From Novosphingobium sp. ZN18A2 (GTDB lineage: Bacteria > Pseudomonadota > Alphaproteobacteria > Sphingomonadales > Sphingomonadaceae): a stretch of DNA of 64,000 nt. Under the pieces are notes generated by a model. The model worked only from the letters and a program-made list of their open reading frames with translations. It ran no database searches and was not told where the DNA came from. This document shows, piece by piece, positions 1-8,994 of this stretch; the first letter of the stretch is position 1, and the number at the start of each line of letters is the position of its first letter. Made by a program: the position numbers and the translations under genes. The stretch covers positions 1 to 64,000 of the forward strand of contig NZ_CP136651.1 in the NCBI RefSeq assembly GCF_036784765.1, in the 5' to 3' direction.

Positions 1-268
1 CGCTGGCTGCTCCATAAAACACCCGTTGCCGGTCGCGGGGTTCATCTGGACCGGTGTCGCATTGAACATTCGTTTTATCGACCTGCCAACCATGTTCGGC
101 AGGAGTGGGTAAGTATTGTCCGCGCGGGGGCGAGCGCTTGCGGCTGCAAGAAACAGGACGGAAAACGACGTGAAATTCGATGGCGGAGGCGGGGCCGGTT
201 CGGCCCGCGGTGTTTCTAGGTCCGCTGCCGGTGGGGCGGCACAACGAAAAAAGGGTGGCGAAGACAGG
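1..268. other. Leader region upstream of dnaA, no gene seen
   Basis: No convincing coding frame occupies these bases. An in-frame TTG at 116 would extend dnaA by 51 residues, but the extension is low complexity (Gly/Ala/Arg rich) and unlike DnaA domain I. I saw no cluster of TTATNCACA-type DnaA boxes here, so the sequence does not show that this dnaA is beside the replication origin. Confidence 0.5.
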
Positions 269-1669
269 ATGGTAGAGGACCAGGAAGCATTGGATCTTGC
301 TGCTGACTGGGCCGACATAAGCCAGGGACTGAAAAAGGACCTGGGCCCGCAACTGCACAGCCAGTGGATCAAGCCCATTCAGCTTGGCACGTTCTGCAAG
401 GAAACCGGAACGCTCGACCTGTTCCTGCCGACGGAGTTTTCGGCGAACTGGGTTGCGGACCGATTCGCAGACCGGCTTTCGCTCGCATGGAAGATCGCGC
501 GCAGCGAAGTGCGCCAGGTGCGCATCACCGTGCACCCGCGCCGCCGCGCGCTGCCCGAGCTGCGCCTGAATGGCGAAGGCGCGGCGGCGGGGTCCGGCCT
601 GCACCCGGTCGCACCGGCATCGATGACGCCGACCATGGCCGAAGCGCTGGCCAGCGGGCTCGACGCATCGCTGACCTTTGCCGAATTCGTGACCGGCAGC
701 GCCAACGTGCTGGCCTGCAACGCGGCGCAACGCATGGCGGCCACCGATACGCCGCAGTTCTCGCCGCTCTACCTCAAGGCATCGACCGGACAGGGCAAGA
801 CGCACCTGCTCCACGCGATCGGCCACGCCTATGCGGCGAATCGTCCGGGCGCGCGCATCTTCTATTGTTCGGCCGAACGCTTCATGGTCGAATTCGTCCA
901 GGCGATGCGCCAGAACGAGATGCTTGAGTTCAAGCAGCGCCTGCGCGGCTTCGACCTCCTGCTGGTCGATGATATCCAGTTCATTATCGGCAAGGCATCG
1001 ACGCAGGAGGAATTCCTGCACACGATCGATGCGCTGCTGACCGCGGGCAAGCGCCTTGTGGTTGCCGCCGACCGTGCGCCGCAGGCACTGGACGGGGTGG
1101 AACAGCGCCTGCTGTCGCGCCTGTCGATGGGGCTTGTCGCCGATATCCAGCCGGCTGACATCGAACTGCGCCGCAAGATCCTCGAGCACCGGCTGCAGCG
1201 CTTCAGCACGCATGTGCCGGCCGACGTGATCGAGTTCCTGGCGCGGACCATCAACCGCAACGTGCGCGAGCTTGTGGGCGGGCTCAACAAGCTGATCGCC
1301 TATGCCCAGCTTACCGGCCAGCCGGTTTCGCTGCAGCTTGCCGAAGAACAGTTGACCGATATCCTTTCGGCCAACCGCCGCCGCATCACGATCGACGAGA
1401 TCCAGCGCACAGTGTGCCAGTTCTACCGCGTCGACCGCACCGAGATGTCGTCCAAGCGCCGTGCCCGCGCGGTGGTGCGCCCGCGGCAGGTGGCAATGTA
1501 TCTGGCCAAGGTGCTGACCCCGCGTTCCTACCCGGAAATCGGACGCAAGTTCGGCGGACGCGATCACTCCACCGTGATCCATGCGGTGCGCCTGATAGAG
1601 GAACTGCGCAGCCGCGACGCCGAAATGGACGGCGACGTGCGCACGCTGCTGAGACAACTCGAAGACTGA
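269..1669 (+). CDS. dnaA: Chromosomal replication initiator protein DnaA
   Basis: AAA+ initiator that binds DnaA boxes and opens oriC. With the ATG at 269 the product is 466 aa, normal for the family. Domain I is N-terminal (about residues 10-100). The AAA+ core has a P-loop around 171-178 (ASTGQGKT, where Ala replaces the first Gly) and Walker B Asp234-Asp235. Domain IV carries the DnaA signature GRDHSTV near 428-435. The start was chosen because domain I homology begins just after it, whereas the upstream in-frame TTG adds only low-complexity sequence. It is monocistronic, followed by a possible terminator. The altered first P-loop residue is seen directly; its effect is unknown. Confidence 0.96.
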   Translation: MVEDQEALDLAADWADISQGLKKDLGPQLHSQWIKPIQLGTFCKETGTLDLFLPTEFSANWVADRFADRLSLAWKIARSEVRQVRITVHPRRRALPELRLNGEGAAAGSGLHPVAPASMTPTMAEALASGLDASLTFAEFVTGSANVLACNAAQRMAATDTPQFSPLYLKASTGQGKTHLLHAIGHAYAANRPGARIFYCSAERFMVEFVQAMRQNEMLEFKQRLRGFDLLLVDDIQFIIGKASTQEEFLHTIDALLTAGKRLVVAADRAPQALDGVEQRLLSRLSMGLVADIQPADIELRRKILEHRLQRFSTHVPADVIEFLARTINRNVRELVGGLNKLIAYAQLTGQPVSLQLAEEQLTDILSANRRRITIDEIQRTVCQFYRVDRTEMSSKRRARAVVRPRQVAMYLAKVLTPRSYPEIGRKFGGRDHSTVIHAVRLIEELRSRDAEMDGDVRTLLRQLED

Positions 1670-1706
1670 GCCCGAAAAAGGGTCGCAAACAAAGCAAAAG
1701 CACTGG

Positions 1707-1741
1707 GGGGCGCTGGGGCTTTGGCCATTGCGCTCCTTTTT
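1707..1741 (+). terminator. Possible rho-independent terminator after dnaA
   Basis: GGGGCGC (1707-1713) can pair with GCGCTCC (1730-1736, one G:U pair) across a 16-nt loop, and the stem is followed directly by TTTTT (1737-1741). It lies 38 bp past the dnaA stop. The stem is short, so this is moderate evidence only. Confidence 0.45.
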
Positions 1742-1856
1742 ATTGCCTGAGCCTTGGCCGCGCGCCGCTTCCGTTCGCTCCGACATGGCGGAAAGCGGCA
1801 GGCGGCTTGGACAATAGCGCTCGCAAAACCCGCCCCCCTTCCCTAAATCCCCGCGC

Positions 1857-2627
1857 ATGACGCCCGACCGCCTCAACCGCTTTGCCCGCCACATCGTGCT
1901 GCCCGAAGTGGGCGGAATGGGGCAAGACCGGCTGGCGCGCGCGCATGTGGTGCTGGTCGGTATGGGCGGGATCGGCAATCCGGCGCTGCAATACCTGGCC
2001 GGAGCGGGCGTGGGCCGACTGACGCTGGTGGACAGCGACACGATCGAGGCATCGAACCTCCAGCGCCAGACACTGTTCCGCGAAGCGGACGTGGGCCGGG
2101 CCAAGGCGAACGTTGCGGCGCAATGGGTGGGGCGGTTCGATCCCGCGCTGAACGCCGAAGCGCATGTGCTGCGCATAACCGGCGCGAACGCGCGCGAGAT
2201 CGTGCGCGGGGCGGACCTTGTGCTGGACGGGTGCGACAACTTCGCCACGCGGCTTGCGGTGTCGGATGCCTGCGTGGCCGAACAGGTGCCGCTCACCAGC
2301 GCGGCGCTGGGGCGCTTTCAGGGACAGGTGGCGAACTTCGCCGGGCACCGCGAAGGGCAGCCCTGCTATCGCTGCTTCGTGGGCGACGCCTTCGATGCCG
2401 AGGATTGCGACACGTGCGCGGACGACGGCGTGCTGGGCGCGATGGTGGGCATGGTCGGATCGTTCGCGGCGATGCACGGCCTGCGCGCGCTGCTGGAGGG
2501 AGTTACGACGCTGGGCGATCCGCAATGGGGCCAGTTGCACCTGTTCGACGGGTTGAAGCCTTCAATGCGCACGATGCGGATCGCAAAGGACGCGGCGTGT
2601 TCGGGTTGCTCTGGCGGCCAGCAGTAA
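1857..2627 (+). CDS. moeB: HesA/MoeB/ThiF family adenylyltransferase
   Basis: E1-like enzyme that adenylates the C-terminal glycine of a ubiquitin-like sulfur carrier (MoaD or ThiS type), acting in molybdopterin or thiamine synthesis. The 256-aa product has the nucleotide-binding GMGGIG at 35-40, the DSDTIEASNLQRQ segment near 59-71, and four zinc-ligand cysteines as CxxC pairs (C170/C173 and C248/C251). C187, in CADDGVLG, is in the position of the conserved MoeB cysteine. No rhodanese domain is fused. MoeB versus ThiF cannot be settled from context, since no moa or thi genes are near. It is convergent with the sirtuin gene. Confidence 0.88.
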   Translation: MTPDRLNRFARHIVLPEVGGMGQDRLARAHVVLVGMGGIGNPALQYLAGAGVGRLTLVDSDTIEASNLQRQTLFREADVGRAKANVAAQWVGRFDPALNAEAHVLRITGANAREIVRGADLVLDGCDNFATRLAVSDACVAEQVPLTSAALGRFQGQVANFAGHREGQPCYRCFVGDAFDAEDCDTCADDGVLGAMVGMVGSFAAMHGLRALLEGVTTLGDPQWGQLHLFDGLKPSMRTMRIAKDAACSGCSGGQQ

Positions 2628-2660
2628 TCGACGGCCCGGCCCTGCGGGGAGGCGGCCGCT

Positions 2661-3377
2661 TCAGCCCGCCAGCACCTCGTCCACCCAGGCGGGAACAAGT
2701 TCCCCCGCCGGCCCCAGCCGCGTCTCGTGGAACCAGTGCGAACCCTGGCTGCGTTCAAGGTTCAGCTCCAGCGTCTCCACACCCAGGTCGCGCGCGGTCT
2801 GCACAAAACCGGCGGCCGGATAGACCGCACCGGACGTGCCGATCGAAACGAACAGATCCGCCATGCGCAGGGCGGCATGTATCTCGTCCATGCGATAGGG
2901 CATCTCGCCAAACCACACCACGTCGGGCCGCAAGGCGCGCGCGCCGCACCTGGGGCATTCGGGCCTGTCGGCCAGCGGGCCGGACCAGCGGCTGCGCGCG
3001 TCGCAAAAGGTGCACCATGCGTTGAGGTGTTCGCCGTGCATATGGAGCACACGCGGTTCTATTCCATAGGGCGCGCCCGCGCGCTCGTGCAGGTCGTCCA
3101 CGTTCTGGGTGACAATCAGCAACCCGCCTTTCCAGTTCGCGTCCAGCCGGGCAAGCGCGTCGTGCGCGGGGTTGGGCCGCTTTGTCTGGATCGCTTCGCG
3201 CCGCATGTCATAAAAGCGAAGCACAAGGTTCGGATCGCGCGCGAAGGCCTCGGGCGTTGCCACGTCCTCGACCCGGTGCTGTTCCCACAATCCCCCGCCG
3301 CCACGGAACGTATCGATCCCGCTTTCGGCGGAAATCCCCGCGCCGGTAAGGATCACGATGTTGCGCGTCTCGTCCAT
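2661..3377 (-). CDS. cobB: NAD-dependent protein deacylase, Sir2 class III (CobB-like)
   Basis: Sirtuin that removes acyl groups from lysine using NAD+. From the ATG at 3377 the product is 238 aa. It shows GAGISAESGIDTFRG at 12-26, the NAD motif TQNVDDLHERAG at 90-101, the catalytic His114 and a zinc site C122/C125/C141/C144. The Y56-x-x-R59 pair (YDMR) is the class III hallmark that in Sirt5 and E. coli CobB favours succinyl and malonyl lysine; that specificity is inferred here. An alternative ATG lies at 3386. The gene is divergent from dapB with only 35 bp between starts. Confidence 0.93.
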   Translation of the reverse strand: MDETRNIVILTGAGISAESGIDTFRGGGGLWEQHRVEDVATPEAFARDPNLVLRFYDMRREAIQTKRPNPAHDALARLDANWKGGLLIVTQNVDDLHERAGAPYGIEPRVLHMHGEHLNAWCTFCDARSRWSGPLADRPECPRCGARALRPDVVWFGEMPYRMDEIHAALRMADLFVSIGTSGAVYPAAGFVQTARDLGVETLELNLERSQGSHWFHETRLGPAGELVPAWVDEVLAG

Positions 3378-3412
3378 CGCGCCCATGAAGCACGCCGGTA
3401 ATGGGGTGAGCA

Positions 3413-4141
3413 ATGGCCAGAATCGGAATCATCGGAAAGTTGGGGCGCATGGGGCAGACGCTGGAAAGCGCCATCCTTGCAGCGGGGCACGAAGTATCGG
3501 GCGGCATAGACAAGGGTGACGATCCCGCACCGCTGGCGAAGGACAGCGACGTGCTGGTCGATTTTTCCGCCCCCGCCGCGCTGGAAGCGACGCTGGACGC
3601 GGCGGTTGCCGCAGGCACGCCGATTGTGATCGGCACCACCGGGCTTGAGGAACGCCACCACTTCCTGATCGACGATGCGGCGCAAAGCATCCCGGTGCTT
3701 CAGACGGGAAACACCTCGCTGGGTGTCACGCTGCTGGCGCACCTGGTGCGCGAAGCAGCCGGCAGGCTGGGCGAGGACTGGGACATCGAAATCGTCGAAA
3801 CGCACCATCGCATGAAGGTGGACGCGCCATCGGGCACCGCGATTCTGCTGGGCGAAGCGGCGGCGCGCGGGCGCGGCGTGGACCTTGCCGAAGCATCGGT
3901 GCGCGGGCGCGACGGCATAACCGGCGCGCGCGCTTCGGGGACGATCGGCTTTGCGTCCTTGCGCGGCGGAACCGTGGCGGGCGACCACACCGTGCATTTC
4001 CTGGCCGACAACGAACGGCTGAGCCTGTCGCACATGGCCGAGAATCGTGGCATCTTCGCGCGCGGCGCGGTGCGCGCGGCCGAATGGCTGATGGGCCGGG
4101 AACCGGGACGCTATACGATGCCGGAGGTTCTGGGGCTTTGA
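3413..4141 (+). CDS. dapB: 4-hydroxy-tetrahydrodipicolinate reductase
   Basis: NAD(P)H-dependent reductase of the diaminopimelate/lysine pathway. The 242-aa protein has the Rossmann GKLGRMG at 8-14 and the substrate segment ETHHRMKVDAPSGTA at 129-143, containing the catalytic His131/His132 and Lys135. Its stop overlaps the TTG start of nth (TTGA), so the two are translationally coupled. lysC, which acts earlier in the same pathway, lies about 9 kb away in the same window. Confidence 0.97.
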   Translation: MARIGIIGKLGRMGQTLESAILAAGHEVSGGIDKGDDPAPLAKDSDVLVDFSAPAALEATLDAAVAAGTPIVIGTTGLEERHHFLIDDAAQSIPVLQTGNTSLGVTLLAHLVREAAGRLGEDWDIEIVETHHRMKVDAPSGTAILLGEAAARGRGVDLAEASVRGRDGITGARASGTIGFASLRGGTVAGDHTVHFLADNERLSLSHMAENRGIFARGAVRAAEWLMGREPGRYTMPEVLGL

Positions 4142-4818
4142 AGAAGGACCAGATCTTCGAATTCTTCCGCCGCCTGTGCGAACTCAACCCCGATCCGCAG
4201 ACCGAGCTGGAATTCGGCAATACCTATCAGTTGCTCGTCGCGGTCGTGCTGTCGGCACAGGCGACCGACGCGGGCGTGAACAAGGCCACCCGCGCGCTGT
4301 TTGCCGAGGTGAAGACGCCCGCGCAGATGGTCGCGCTGGGCGAAGACGGCCTGAAGCAGCACATCAAGACCATCGGCCTGTTCAATTCCAAGGCGAAGAA
4401 CGTGATCGCCCTGTCCGAAATCCTGGTGCGCGATCACGACGGCGCGGTGCCGATGGACCGCGATGCGCTGGTCGCGCTGCCCGGCGTGGGCCGCAAGACC
4501 GCGAACGTGGTGCTGAACTGCGCGCTGGGGGCGGAAACCTTCCCGGTCGATACGCACGTTTTCCGCGTCTGCAACCGCACCGGCCTTGCCAGGGGCAAGA
4601 CCCCCGAAAAGGTAGAGGCGCTGCTGGAAAAGCGGGTGCCCGAACCGTTCCGTGTCGGCGCGCACCACTGGCTGATCCTGCACGGACGCTATCTGTGCAA
4701 GGCGCGCACGCCCGAATGCTGGCGCTGCCCGGTGGCGGACCTGTGCTCCTTCAAATCGAAGACACCCGCGCCCAAAAAGGGTAAGGTCGCCGCGCAAGGG
4801 AAGACAACAACAGGTTGA
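4138..4818 (+). CDS. nth: Endonuclease III (DNA glycosylase/AP lyase)
   Basis: Base-excision repair enzyme for oxidised pyrimidines. Starting at the TTG at 4138 the product is 226 aa and begins MKKDQIFEFF. The helix-hairpin-helix LPGVGRKTA holds the catalytic Lys120, the conserved Asp138 lies in VDTHVFR, and the C-terminal 4Fe-4S loop is C187-X6-C194-X2-C197-X5-C203. An ATG at 4084 lies inside dapB and would add 18 residues unlike the family, so the TTG overlapping the dapB stop is preferred. Confidence 0.95.
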   Translation: MKKDQIFEFFRRLCELNPDPQTELEFGNTYQLLVAVVLSAQATDAGVNKATRALFAEVKTPAQMVALGEDGLKQHIKTIGLFNSKAKNVIALSEILVRDHDGAVPMDRDALVALPGVGRKTANVVLNCALGAETFPVDTHVFRVCNRTGLARGKTPEKVEALLEKRVPEPFRVGAHHWLILHGRYLCKARTPECWRCPVADLCSFKSKTPAPKKGKVAAQGKTTTG

Positions 4819-4826
4819 GGATCGTC

Positions 4827-5243
4827 ATGAAACGTTCGTTCCTTTTCGCTTCCGTTCTCACCGCCGCCCTCCTCGCCGGGTGCACAGCGCAAGACGGGAT
4901 GGACAAGCAGGCCGCGCGCGCGGACCGCGTTCCGGCGGCCAGATCGGTCGGTGAAGCGGTCAGCTGCATTCCGCTGGCGCAGCTGCGCGAAAGCATCGTG
5001 CGCGACGACCGGACGATAGACTTCCGCATGACCGGCGGCCGCGTCTATCGCAATGTGTTGCCCTATTCGTGCAGCGGCCTGGGGTTCGAGCGGGCCTTTT
5101 CCTACGCCACCTCGCTCTCGCAGCTTTGCAGCACCGACATCATCCATGTGTTGCAGACCGTGGGCGGCCGGGTCCAGCCCGCTGCTGCGTGCGGGCTAGG
5201 CCAGTTCCAGCCGGTGGAACTGGAGAAGAAGCCCCGCGGCTGA
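4827..5243 (+). CDS. Small lipoprotein, probable DUF6491 family
   Basis: A 138-aa secreted lipoprotein. The MKRSFLFASVLTAALLAGC signal ends in a lipobox (LLAG|C). The mature part has conserved-looking blocks (CIPLAQLRESIVRDDRTIDF, GGRVYRNVLPYSC, LCSTDIIHVL) that I match from memory to the DUF6491 family of sphingomonads. Function is unknown. GAGG at 4817-4820 sits 6 nt before the ATG at 4827; an in-frame TTG at 4815 overlaps the nth stop but would add non-signal residues. Probably the third gene of the dapB-nth transcript. Confidence 0.75.
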   Translation: MKRSFLFASVLTAALLAGCTAQDGMDKQAARADRVPAARSVGEAVSCIPLAQLRESIVRDDRTIDFRMTGGRVYRNVLPYSCSGLGFERAFSYATSLSQLCSTDIIHVLQTVGGRVQPAAACGLGQFQPVELEKKPRG

Positions 5244-5264
5244 AGCCGGCCGCGATCCGGACGC

Positions 5265-6584
5265 TTACGTTTCGTAGTTGTCCGGATCGAGGTTCAGATG
5301 CGCGCGCCCGTGCGCCACGGTGCGGGTCGGCGCGTGAACCGGCTCCGCATCCGGGTCCAGCGGCGGCTGGAGCATTCCTTCCCACTTGGTGATGACCGAC
5401 GTCGCCACCGCGTTGCCCACGACGTTGGTCGCGGTGCGGCCCATGTCGAGGAACTGGTCGATGGCAAGGATCAGCGCGATCCCTTCGACCGGCAGGCCGA
5501 ACTGGGTAAGCGTGGCGGCGATCACCACCAGGCTGGCGCGCGGCACACCGGCGATGCCCTTGCTCGTCACCATCAGCGTAAGCAGCATCAGTATCTGCGT
5601 GCCGATATCGATGTGGATGCCATAGGCCTGCGCGATGAAGATCGTCGCAAAGCTCATGTACATCATCGAACCGTCGAGGTTGAAGCTGTAGCCCAGCGGC
5701 AGCACGAAGCCGGAGATGCGGCGCGGAACGCCGAAGCGGTCAAGCTGCTCGAACAGTTTGGGCAGCGCGGCTTCGGAACTCGCGGTCGAAAAACCCAGCA
5801 GCAGCGGTTCGCGGATGTAACGGATCAGCAGCCAGATGCGCCCGCGCAAGAACACCGCGCCGATCGTGAACAGCAGGGTCCACAGCAGCAGCAGCCCGAA
5901 ATAGAACTCGCCCATCAGCACGCCGTAGGCTGCGATGATGCCCAGCCCCTTGGTCGCCACCACCGCGCCGATCGCGCCGAACACCGCGAAGGGCGCAAAG
6001 CGCATCACGTAATCGGTGATCTGCAGCATCAGGTCGGCCAGCGCCTCGCTGCCCTTCACGATGGGTTCGCCCTTCTCGCCGATGGCTGAAAGTGCCACGC
6101 CGACGAAGAGAGAAAATACCAGGATCTGCAGGATATGGTTCTGCGCCATCGCATCGAAGGCGCTGGTCGGGAATATCTCGAGAACGAAGTGGCGCAGGGT
6201 GAATTCGCCCGTCGCAAGCTCTCCCAGCTTTTCGCCGGCGTGCAGCGATAGGCCCACACCCGGCTTGAACAGGTTGACCAGGAACAGGCCGAGAGTAAGC
6301 GAAATCAGGCTGGCGCTGATGAACCAGGCGAGCGCACGCCCGCCGATCCGGCCCAGCGCGGCGGCATCGCCCATGTTGGCGATACCGGTCACGATCGTCG
6401 CGAAGACAAGCGGCGCGATGATCATCTTGATCAGTTTCAGGAATACGTCGGGCAGAAGCTTCAGGTAATCGGCCCACTGCGCCAGCGCGGGATCGCCGGC
6501 CGGATAGACGTTGTTGATCACGGCCCCGGCCACCAGGCCGAGCACCATGCCGATAATGATGTAAAGCGTAAGGCGACGCGCCAA
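5265..6584 (-). CDS. Dicarboxylate/amino acid:cation symporter (DAACS, GltP/DctA-like)
   Basis: Inner-membrane Na+ or H+ symporter for glutamate, aspartate or C4-dicarboxylates. The 439-aa protein has the family pattern: hydrophobic helices throughout, a serine-rich re-entrant loop (GFSTASSEAALP), the SFNLDGSMMYM segment and the DQFLDMGRTATNVVGNA motif. The C-terminal tail is hydrophilic. The exact substrate cannot be read from sequence. It is a single gene facing the lipoprotein gene. Confidence 0.92.
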   Translation of the reverse strand: MARRLTLYIIIGMVLGLVAGAVINNVYPAGDPALAQWADYLKLLPDVFLKLIKMIIAPLVFATIVTGIANMGDAAALGRIGGRALAWFISASLISLTLGLFLVNLFKPGVGLSLHAGEKLGELATGEFTLRHFVLEIFPTSAFDAMAQNHILQILVFSLFVGVALSAIGEKGEPIVKGSEALADLMLQITDYVMRFAPFAVFGAIGAVVATKGLGIIAAYGVLMGEFYFGLLLLWTLLFTIGAVFLRGRIWLLIRYIREPLLLGFSTASSEAALPKLFEQLDRFGVPRRISGFVLPLGYSFNLDGSMMYMSFATIFIAQAYGIHIDIGTQILMLLTLMVTSKGIAGVPRASLVVIAATLTQFGLPVEGIALILAIDQFLDMGRTATNVVGNAVATSVITKWEGMLQPPLDPDAEPVHAPTRTVAHGRAHLNLDPDNYET

Positions 6585-6717
6585 CGAAATTCTCCCCGAC
6601 GACCCGAAAGTTGCCGGGGAGACTAGAGTCGGAAAACGCTATGGGCAATGCGAGGAAATTGCATTCCCGCTCGTTATCCCTGTCTGATGCGCCCGCCCGA
6701 TTCAGGCGCGCGCTGAT

Positions 6718-8301
6718 TCAGGCAGCGGCCATCTCCGCTTCGGCCGGGGCAAGACGGATCAGGTAATCGAACGCCGAAAGCGCGGCCTTCGATCCTTCGC
6801 CCATAGCGATAACGATCTGCTTGTAGGGCACGGTCGTGGCATCGCCCGCCGCGAAAATGCCCGGACGCGAGGTTTCGCAGCGATCGTCGATCTCTATCTC
6901 GCCGCGCTTGGTCAGCGCGATGGTATCGCCCAGCCACTCGGTATTGGGGACAAGGCCGATCTGCACGAAGATGCCTTCCAGTTCGACCTGGTGCACGTCG
7001 TCAGAATTGCGGTCCTTGTAGGTCAGGCCCGTCACCTTCTCGCCATTGCCGTGCACTTCGGTGGTCAGCGCGGAGGTGATGATCTTCACGTTGGGCAGGC
7101 TGGCAAGCTTCCTTTGCAACACCGCGTCGGCGCGAAGCTCGCTGTCGAATTCGATCAGCGTCACATGCGCAACGATGCCGGCAAGGTCGATTGCCGCCTC
7201 TACGCCGGAGTTGCCGCCGCCGATCACCGCCACGCGCTTGCCCTTGAACAGCGGGCCGTCGCAGTGCGGGCAATAGGCGACACCCTTGTTGCGATACTCG
7301 TCTTCGCCCGGAACACCCATCTGGCGCCAGCGCGCGCCGGTGGAAAGGATCAGCGCACGCGTCTTCAGCGAAGCGCCGTTCTCCAGCACCACTTCGTGCA
7401 GGCCGCCTTCCTCGCTGGCGGGAACGAGCCTTTCCGCCCGCTGCAGGTTCATCACGTCCACGTCATAGTCGTGCACGTGCTGCTCAAGCTGCGCGGCGAG
7501 CTTCGGCCCTTCGGTATGCGGCACCGAAATGAAGTTCTCGATCGCCATCGTGTCGAGCACCTGCCCGCCGAAGCGTTCGGCCAGAACGCCGGTGCGAATG
7601 CCCTTGCGCGCGGCATAGATCGCAGAGGCCGCACCCGCCGGGCCGCCACCGATGACGAGCACGTCGAACGCATCCTTCCCCGCGATCTCCTCGGCCTTGC
7701 GTGCCGAAGCACCGGTGTCGATCTTCGCAAGGATCTGTTCCAGTTCCATGCGCCCCTGTGCGAACGGCTCCCCGTTCAGATAGACCGACGGCACGGCCAT
7801 GACCTTGCGCGCATCCACTTCGTCCTGGAACAGCGCGCCGTCTATCGCGGTCGCGCGGATACGCGGGTTGAGCACGCTCATCGTATTGAGCGCCTGCACC
7901 ACGTCGGGGCAGTTCTGGCAGGAAAGCGAGAAATAGACCTCGAAATCATAGTCGCCCGGCAGCGCCTTGATCGCCTCTGCGGTGGCGGGATCGATCTTGG
8001 GCGGGTGGCCGCCGACCTGCAGCAGCGCGAGCACCAGCGACGTGAACTCGTGCCCCATGGGCAAGCCGGCAAAGCGCACGCCGACGTCCGTCCCCTTGCG
8101 GCGGATCAGGAAGCTGGGCTTGCGCGCATCGTCCGCCGGATCGGCCAGCGTAACCATGTCCGACAAACCGGCGATCTGGTTCAGGAGATCGGCCAGCTCG
8201 CGCGACTTCGCATCGTCCCCCAGCGAGGGAACAAGCTCGATCGGCTGCTTCACGTGGCCGAGATAGGTCTTGAGCTGGGTCGAAAGGTTTGCGTCGAGCA
8301 T
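6718..8301 (-). CDS. ahpF: Alkyl hydroperoxide reductase subunit F
   Basis: NADH-dependent flavoprotein disulfide reductase that recycles AhpC. From the ATG at 8301 the product is 527 aa. The N-terminal tandem thioredoxin-fold domain has the redox pair C128-x-x-C131. The FAD site is GGGPAGA (218-224), the second redox pair is C344-x-x-C347 (CPHC), followed by the NADH site GGGNSG (about 363-368) and the C-terminal [15 protein letters not shown]. It lies 130 bp downstream of ahpC with a terminator-like hairpin between them, so it is probably expressed at a lower level from the same promoter. Confidence 0.97.
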   Translation of the reverse strand: MLDANLSTQLKTYLGHVKQPIELVPSLGDDAKSRELADLLNQIAGLSDMVTLADPADDARKPSFLIRRKGTDVGVRFAGLPMGHEFTSLVLALLQVGGHPPKIDPATAEAIKALPGDYDFEVYFSLSCQNCPDVVQALNTMSVLNPRIRATAIDGALFQDEVDARKVMAVPSVYLNGEPFAQGRMELEQILAKIDTGASARKAEEIAGKDAFDVLVIGGGPAGAASAIYAARKGIRTGVLAERFGGQVLDTMAIENFISVPHTEGPKLAAQLEQHVHDYDVDVMNLQRAERLVPASEEGGLHEVVLENGASLKTRALILSTGARWRQMGVPGEDEYRNKGVAYCPHCDGPLFKGKRVAVIGGGNSGVEAAIDLAGIVAHVTLIEFDSELRADAVLQRKLASLPNVKIITSALTTEVHGNGEKVTGLTYKDRNSDDVHQVELEGIFVQIGLVPNTEWLGDTIALTKRGEIEIDDRCETSRPGIFAAGDATTVPYKQIVIAMGEGSKAALSAFDYLIRLAPAEAEMAAA

Positions 8302-8334
8302 GGCGGATTCTCTCAAATGAGGATGGCGGGCAGC

Positions 8335-8372
8335 AAAACGGCCCGGGCGGGAGGGGGGAACCGCCCGGGCCG
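8335..8372 (-). terminator. Intercistronic hairpin/attenuator between ahpC and ahpF
   Basis: A perfect 12-bp stem (8339-8350 with 8361-8372) and 10-nt loop are followed on the minus strand by TTTT. It therefore acts in the ahpC-to-ahpF direction and looks like a partial terminator that makes ahpC mRNA exceed ahpF mRNA. The minus-strand loop is C/T-rich (TTCCCCCCTC) and resembles the loop of the hairpin after katG. Confidence 0.7.
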
Positions 8373-8430
8373 CACTGGGGCGCCCATAGCTGTAAAGGGA
8401 TGCGCTACGGGCGCCTGCGGGTTGGCGCGA

Positions 8431-8994
8431 TCAGATCTTGCCGACGAGGTCGAGCGAAGGCGCAAGCGTTTCGGCGCCTTCTTCCCACTTGGCCGGGCAG
8501 ACCTGGCCGGGGTTCTCGCGAACGTACTGGGCGGCCTTGATCTTGCGGACCAGTTCGGCGGCGTTGCGGCCAACGCCTTCGCAGGTGATTTCCATCACCT
8601 GGATCACACCGTCCGGATCGACCACAAAGGTCGCGCGGTCGGCAAGACCCTGGCCTTCGCGCAGAACGCCGAAGTTGTTGCTGATCGTGTGGTTCTGGTC
8701 ACCCAGCATGTGATAGTTGATCTTGCCGATTGCCGGCGAGCTGTCGTGCCAGGCCTTGTGGCTGAAGTGCGTATCGGTCGACACCGAATAGACTTCCACG
8801 CCCATCTGCTGCAGCGTGGCGTACTGGTCGGCCATGTCTTCCAGTTCGGTCGGGCAGACGAACGTGAAGTCGGCCGGATAGAAGAAGAACACGGCCCACT
8901 TGCCGCGAACGTCACCGTCGGTGACTTCCAGGAACTTCCCTTCCTTGAACGACTGCGCGACGAACGGCTTGATCTCGCTACCGATGATTCCCAT
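8431..8994 (-). CDS. ahpC: Peroxiredoxin AhpC
   Basis: Typical 2-Cys peroxiredoxin that reduces H2O2 and alkyl hydroperoxides, recycled by AhpF. The 187-aa protein has the peroxidatic Cys47 in FTFVCPTE and the resolving Cys166 in GQVCPAKW, the usual positions and length for AhpC. It is the first gene of the ahpCF unit, with a 356-bp upstream gap that must hold its promoter. Confidence 0.98.
   Translation of the reverse strand: MGIIGSEIKPFVAQSFKEGKFLEVTDGDVRGKWAVFFFYPADFTFVCPTELEDMADQYATLQQMGVEVYSVSTDTHFSHKAWHDSSPAIGKINYHMLGDQNHTISNNFGVLREGQGLADRATFVVDPDGVIQVMEITCEGVGRNAAELVRKIKAAQYVRENPGQVCPAKWEEGAETLAPSLDLVGKI

Noticed and set aside
116-268. TTG start at 116 for dnaA
   Set aside because: The extra 51 residues are low complexity and unlike DnaA domain I.
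1-268. Replication origin beside dnaA
   Set aside because: No cluster of DnaA boxes or AT-rich unwinding region was seen in or next to this part of the window.
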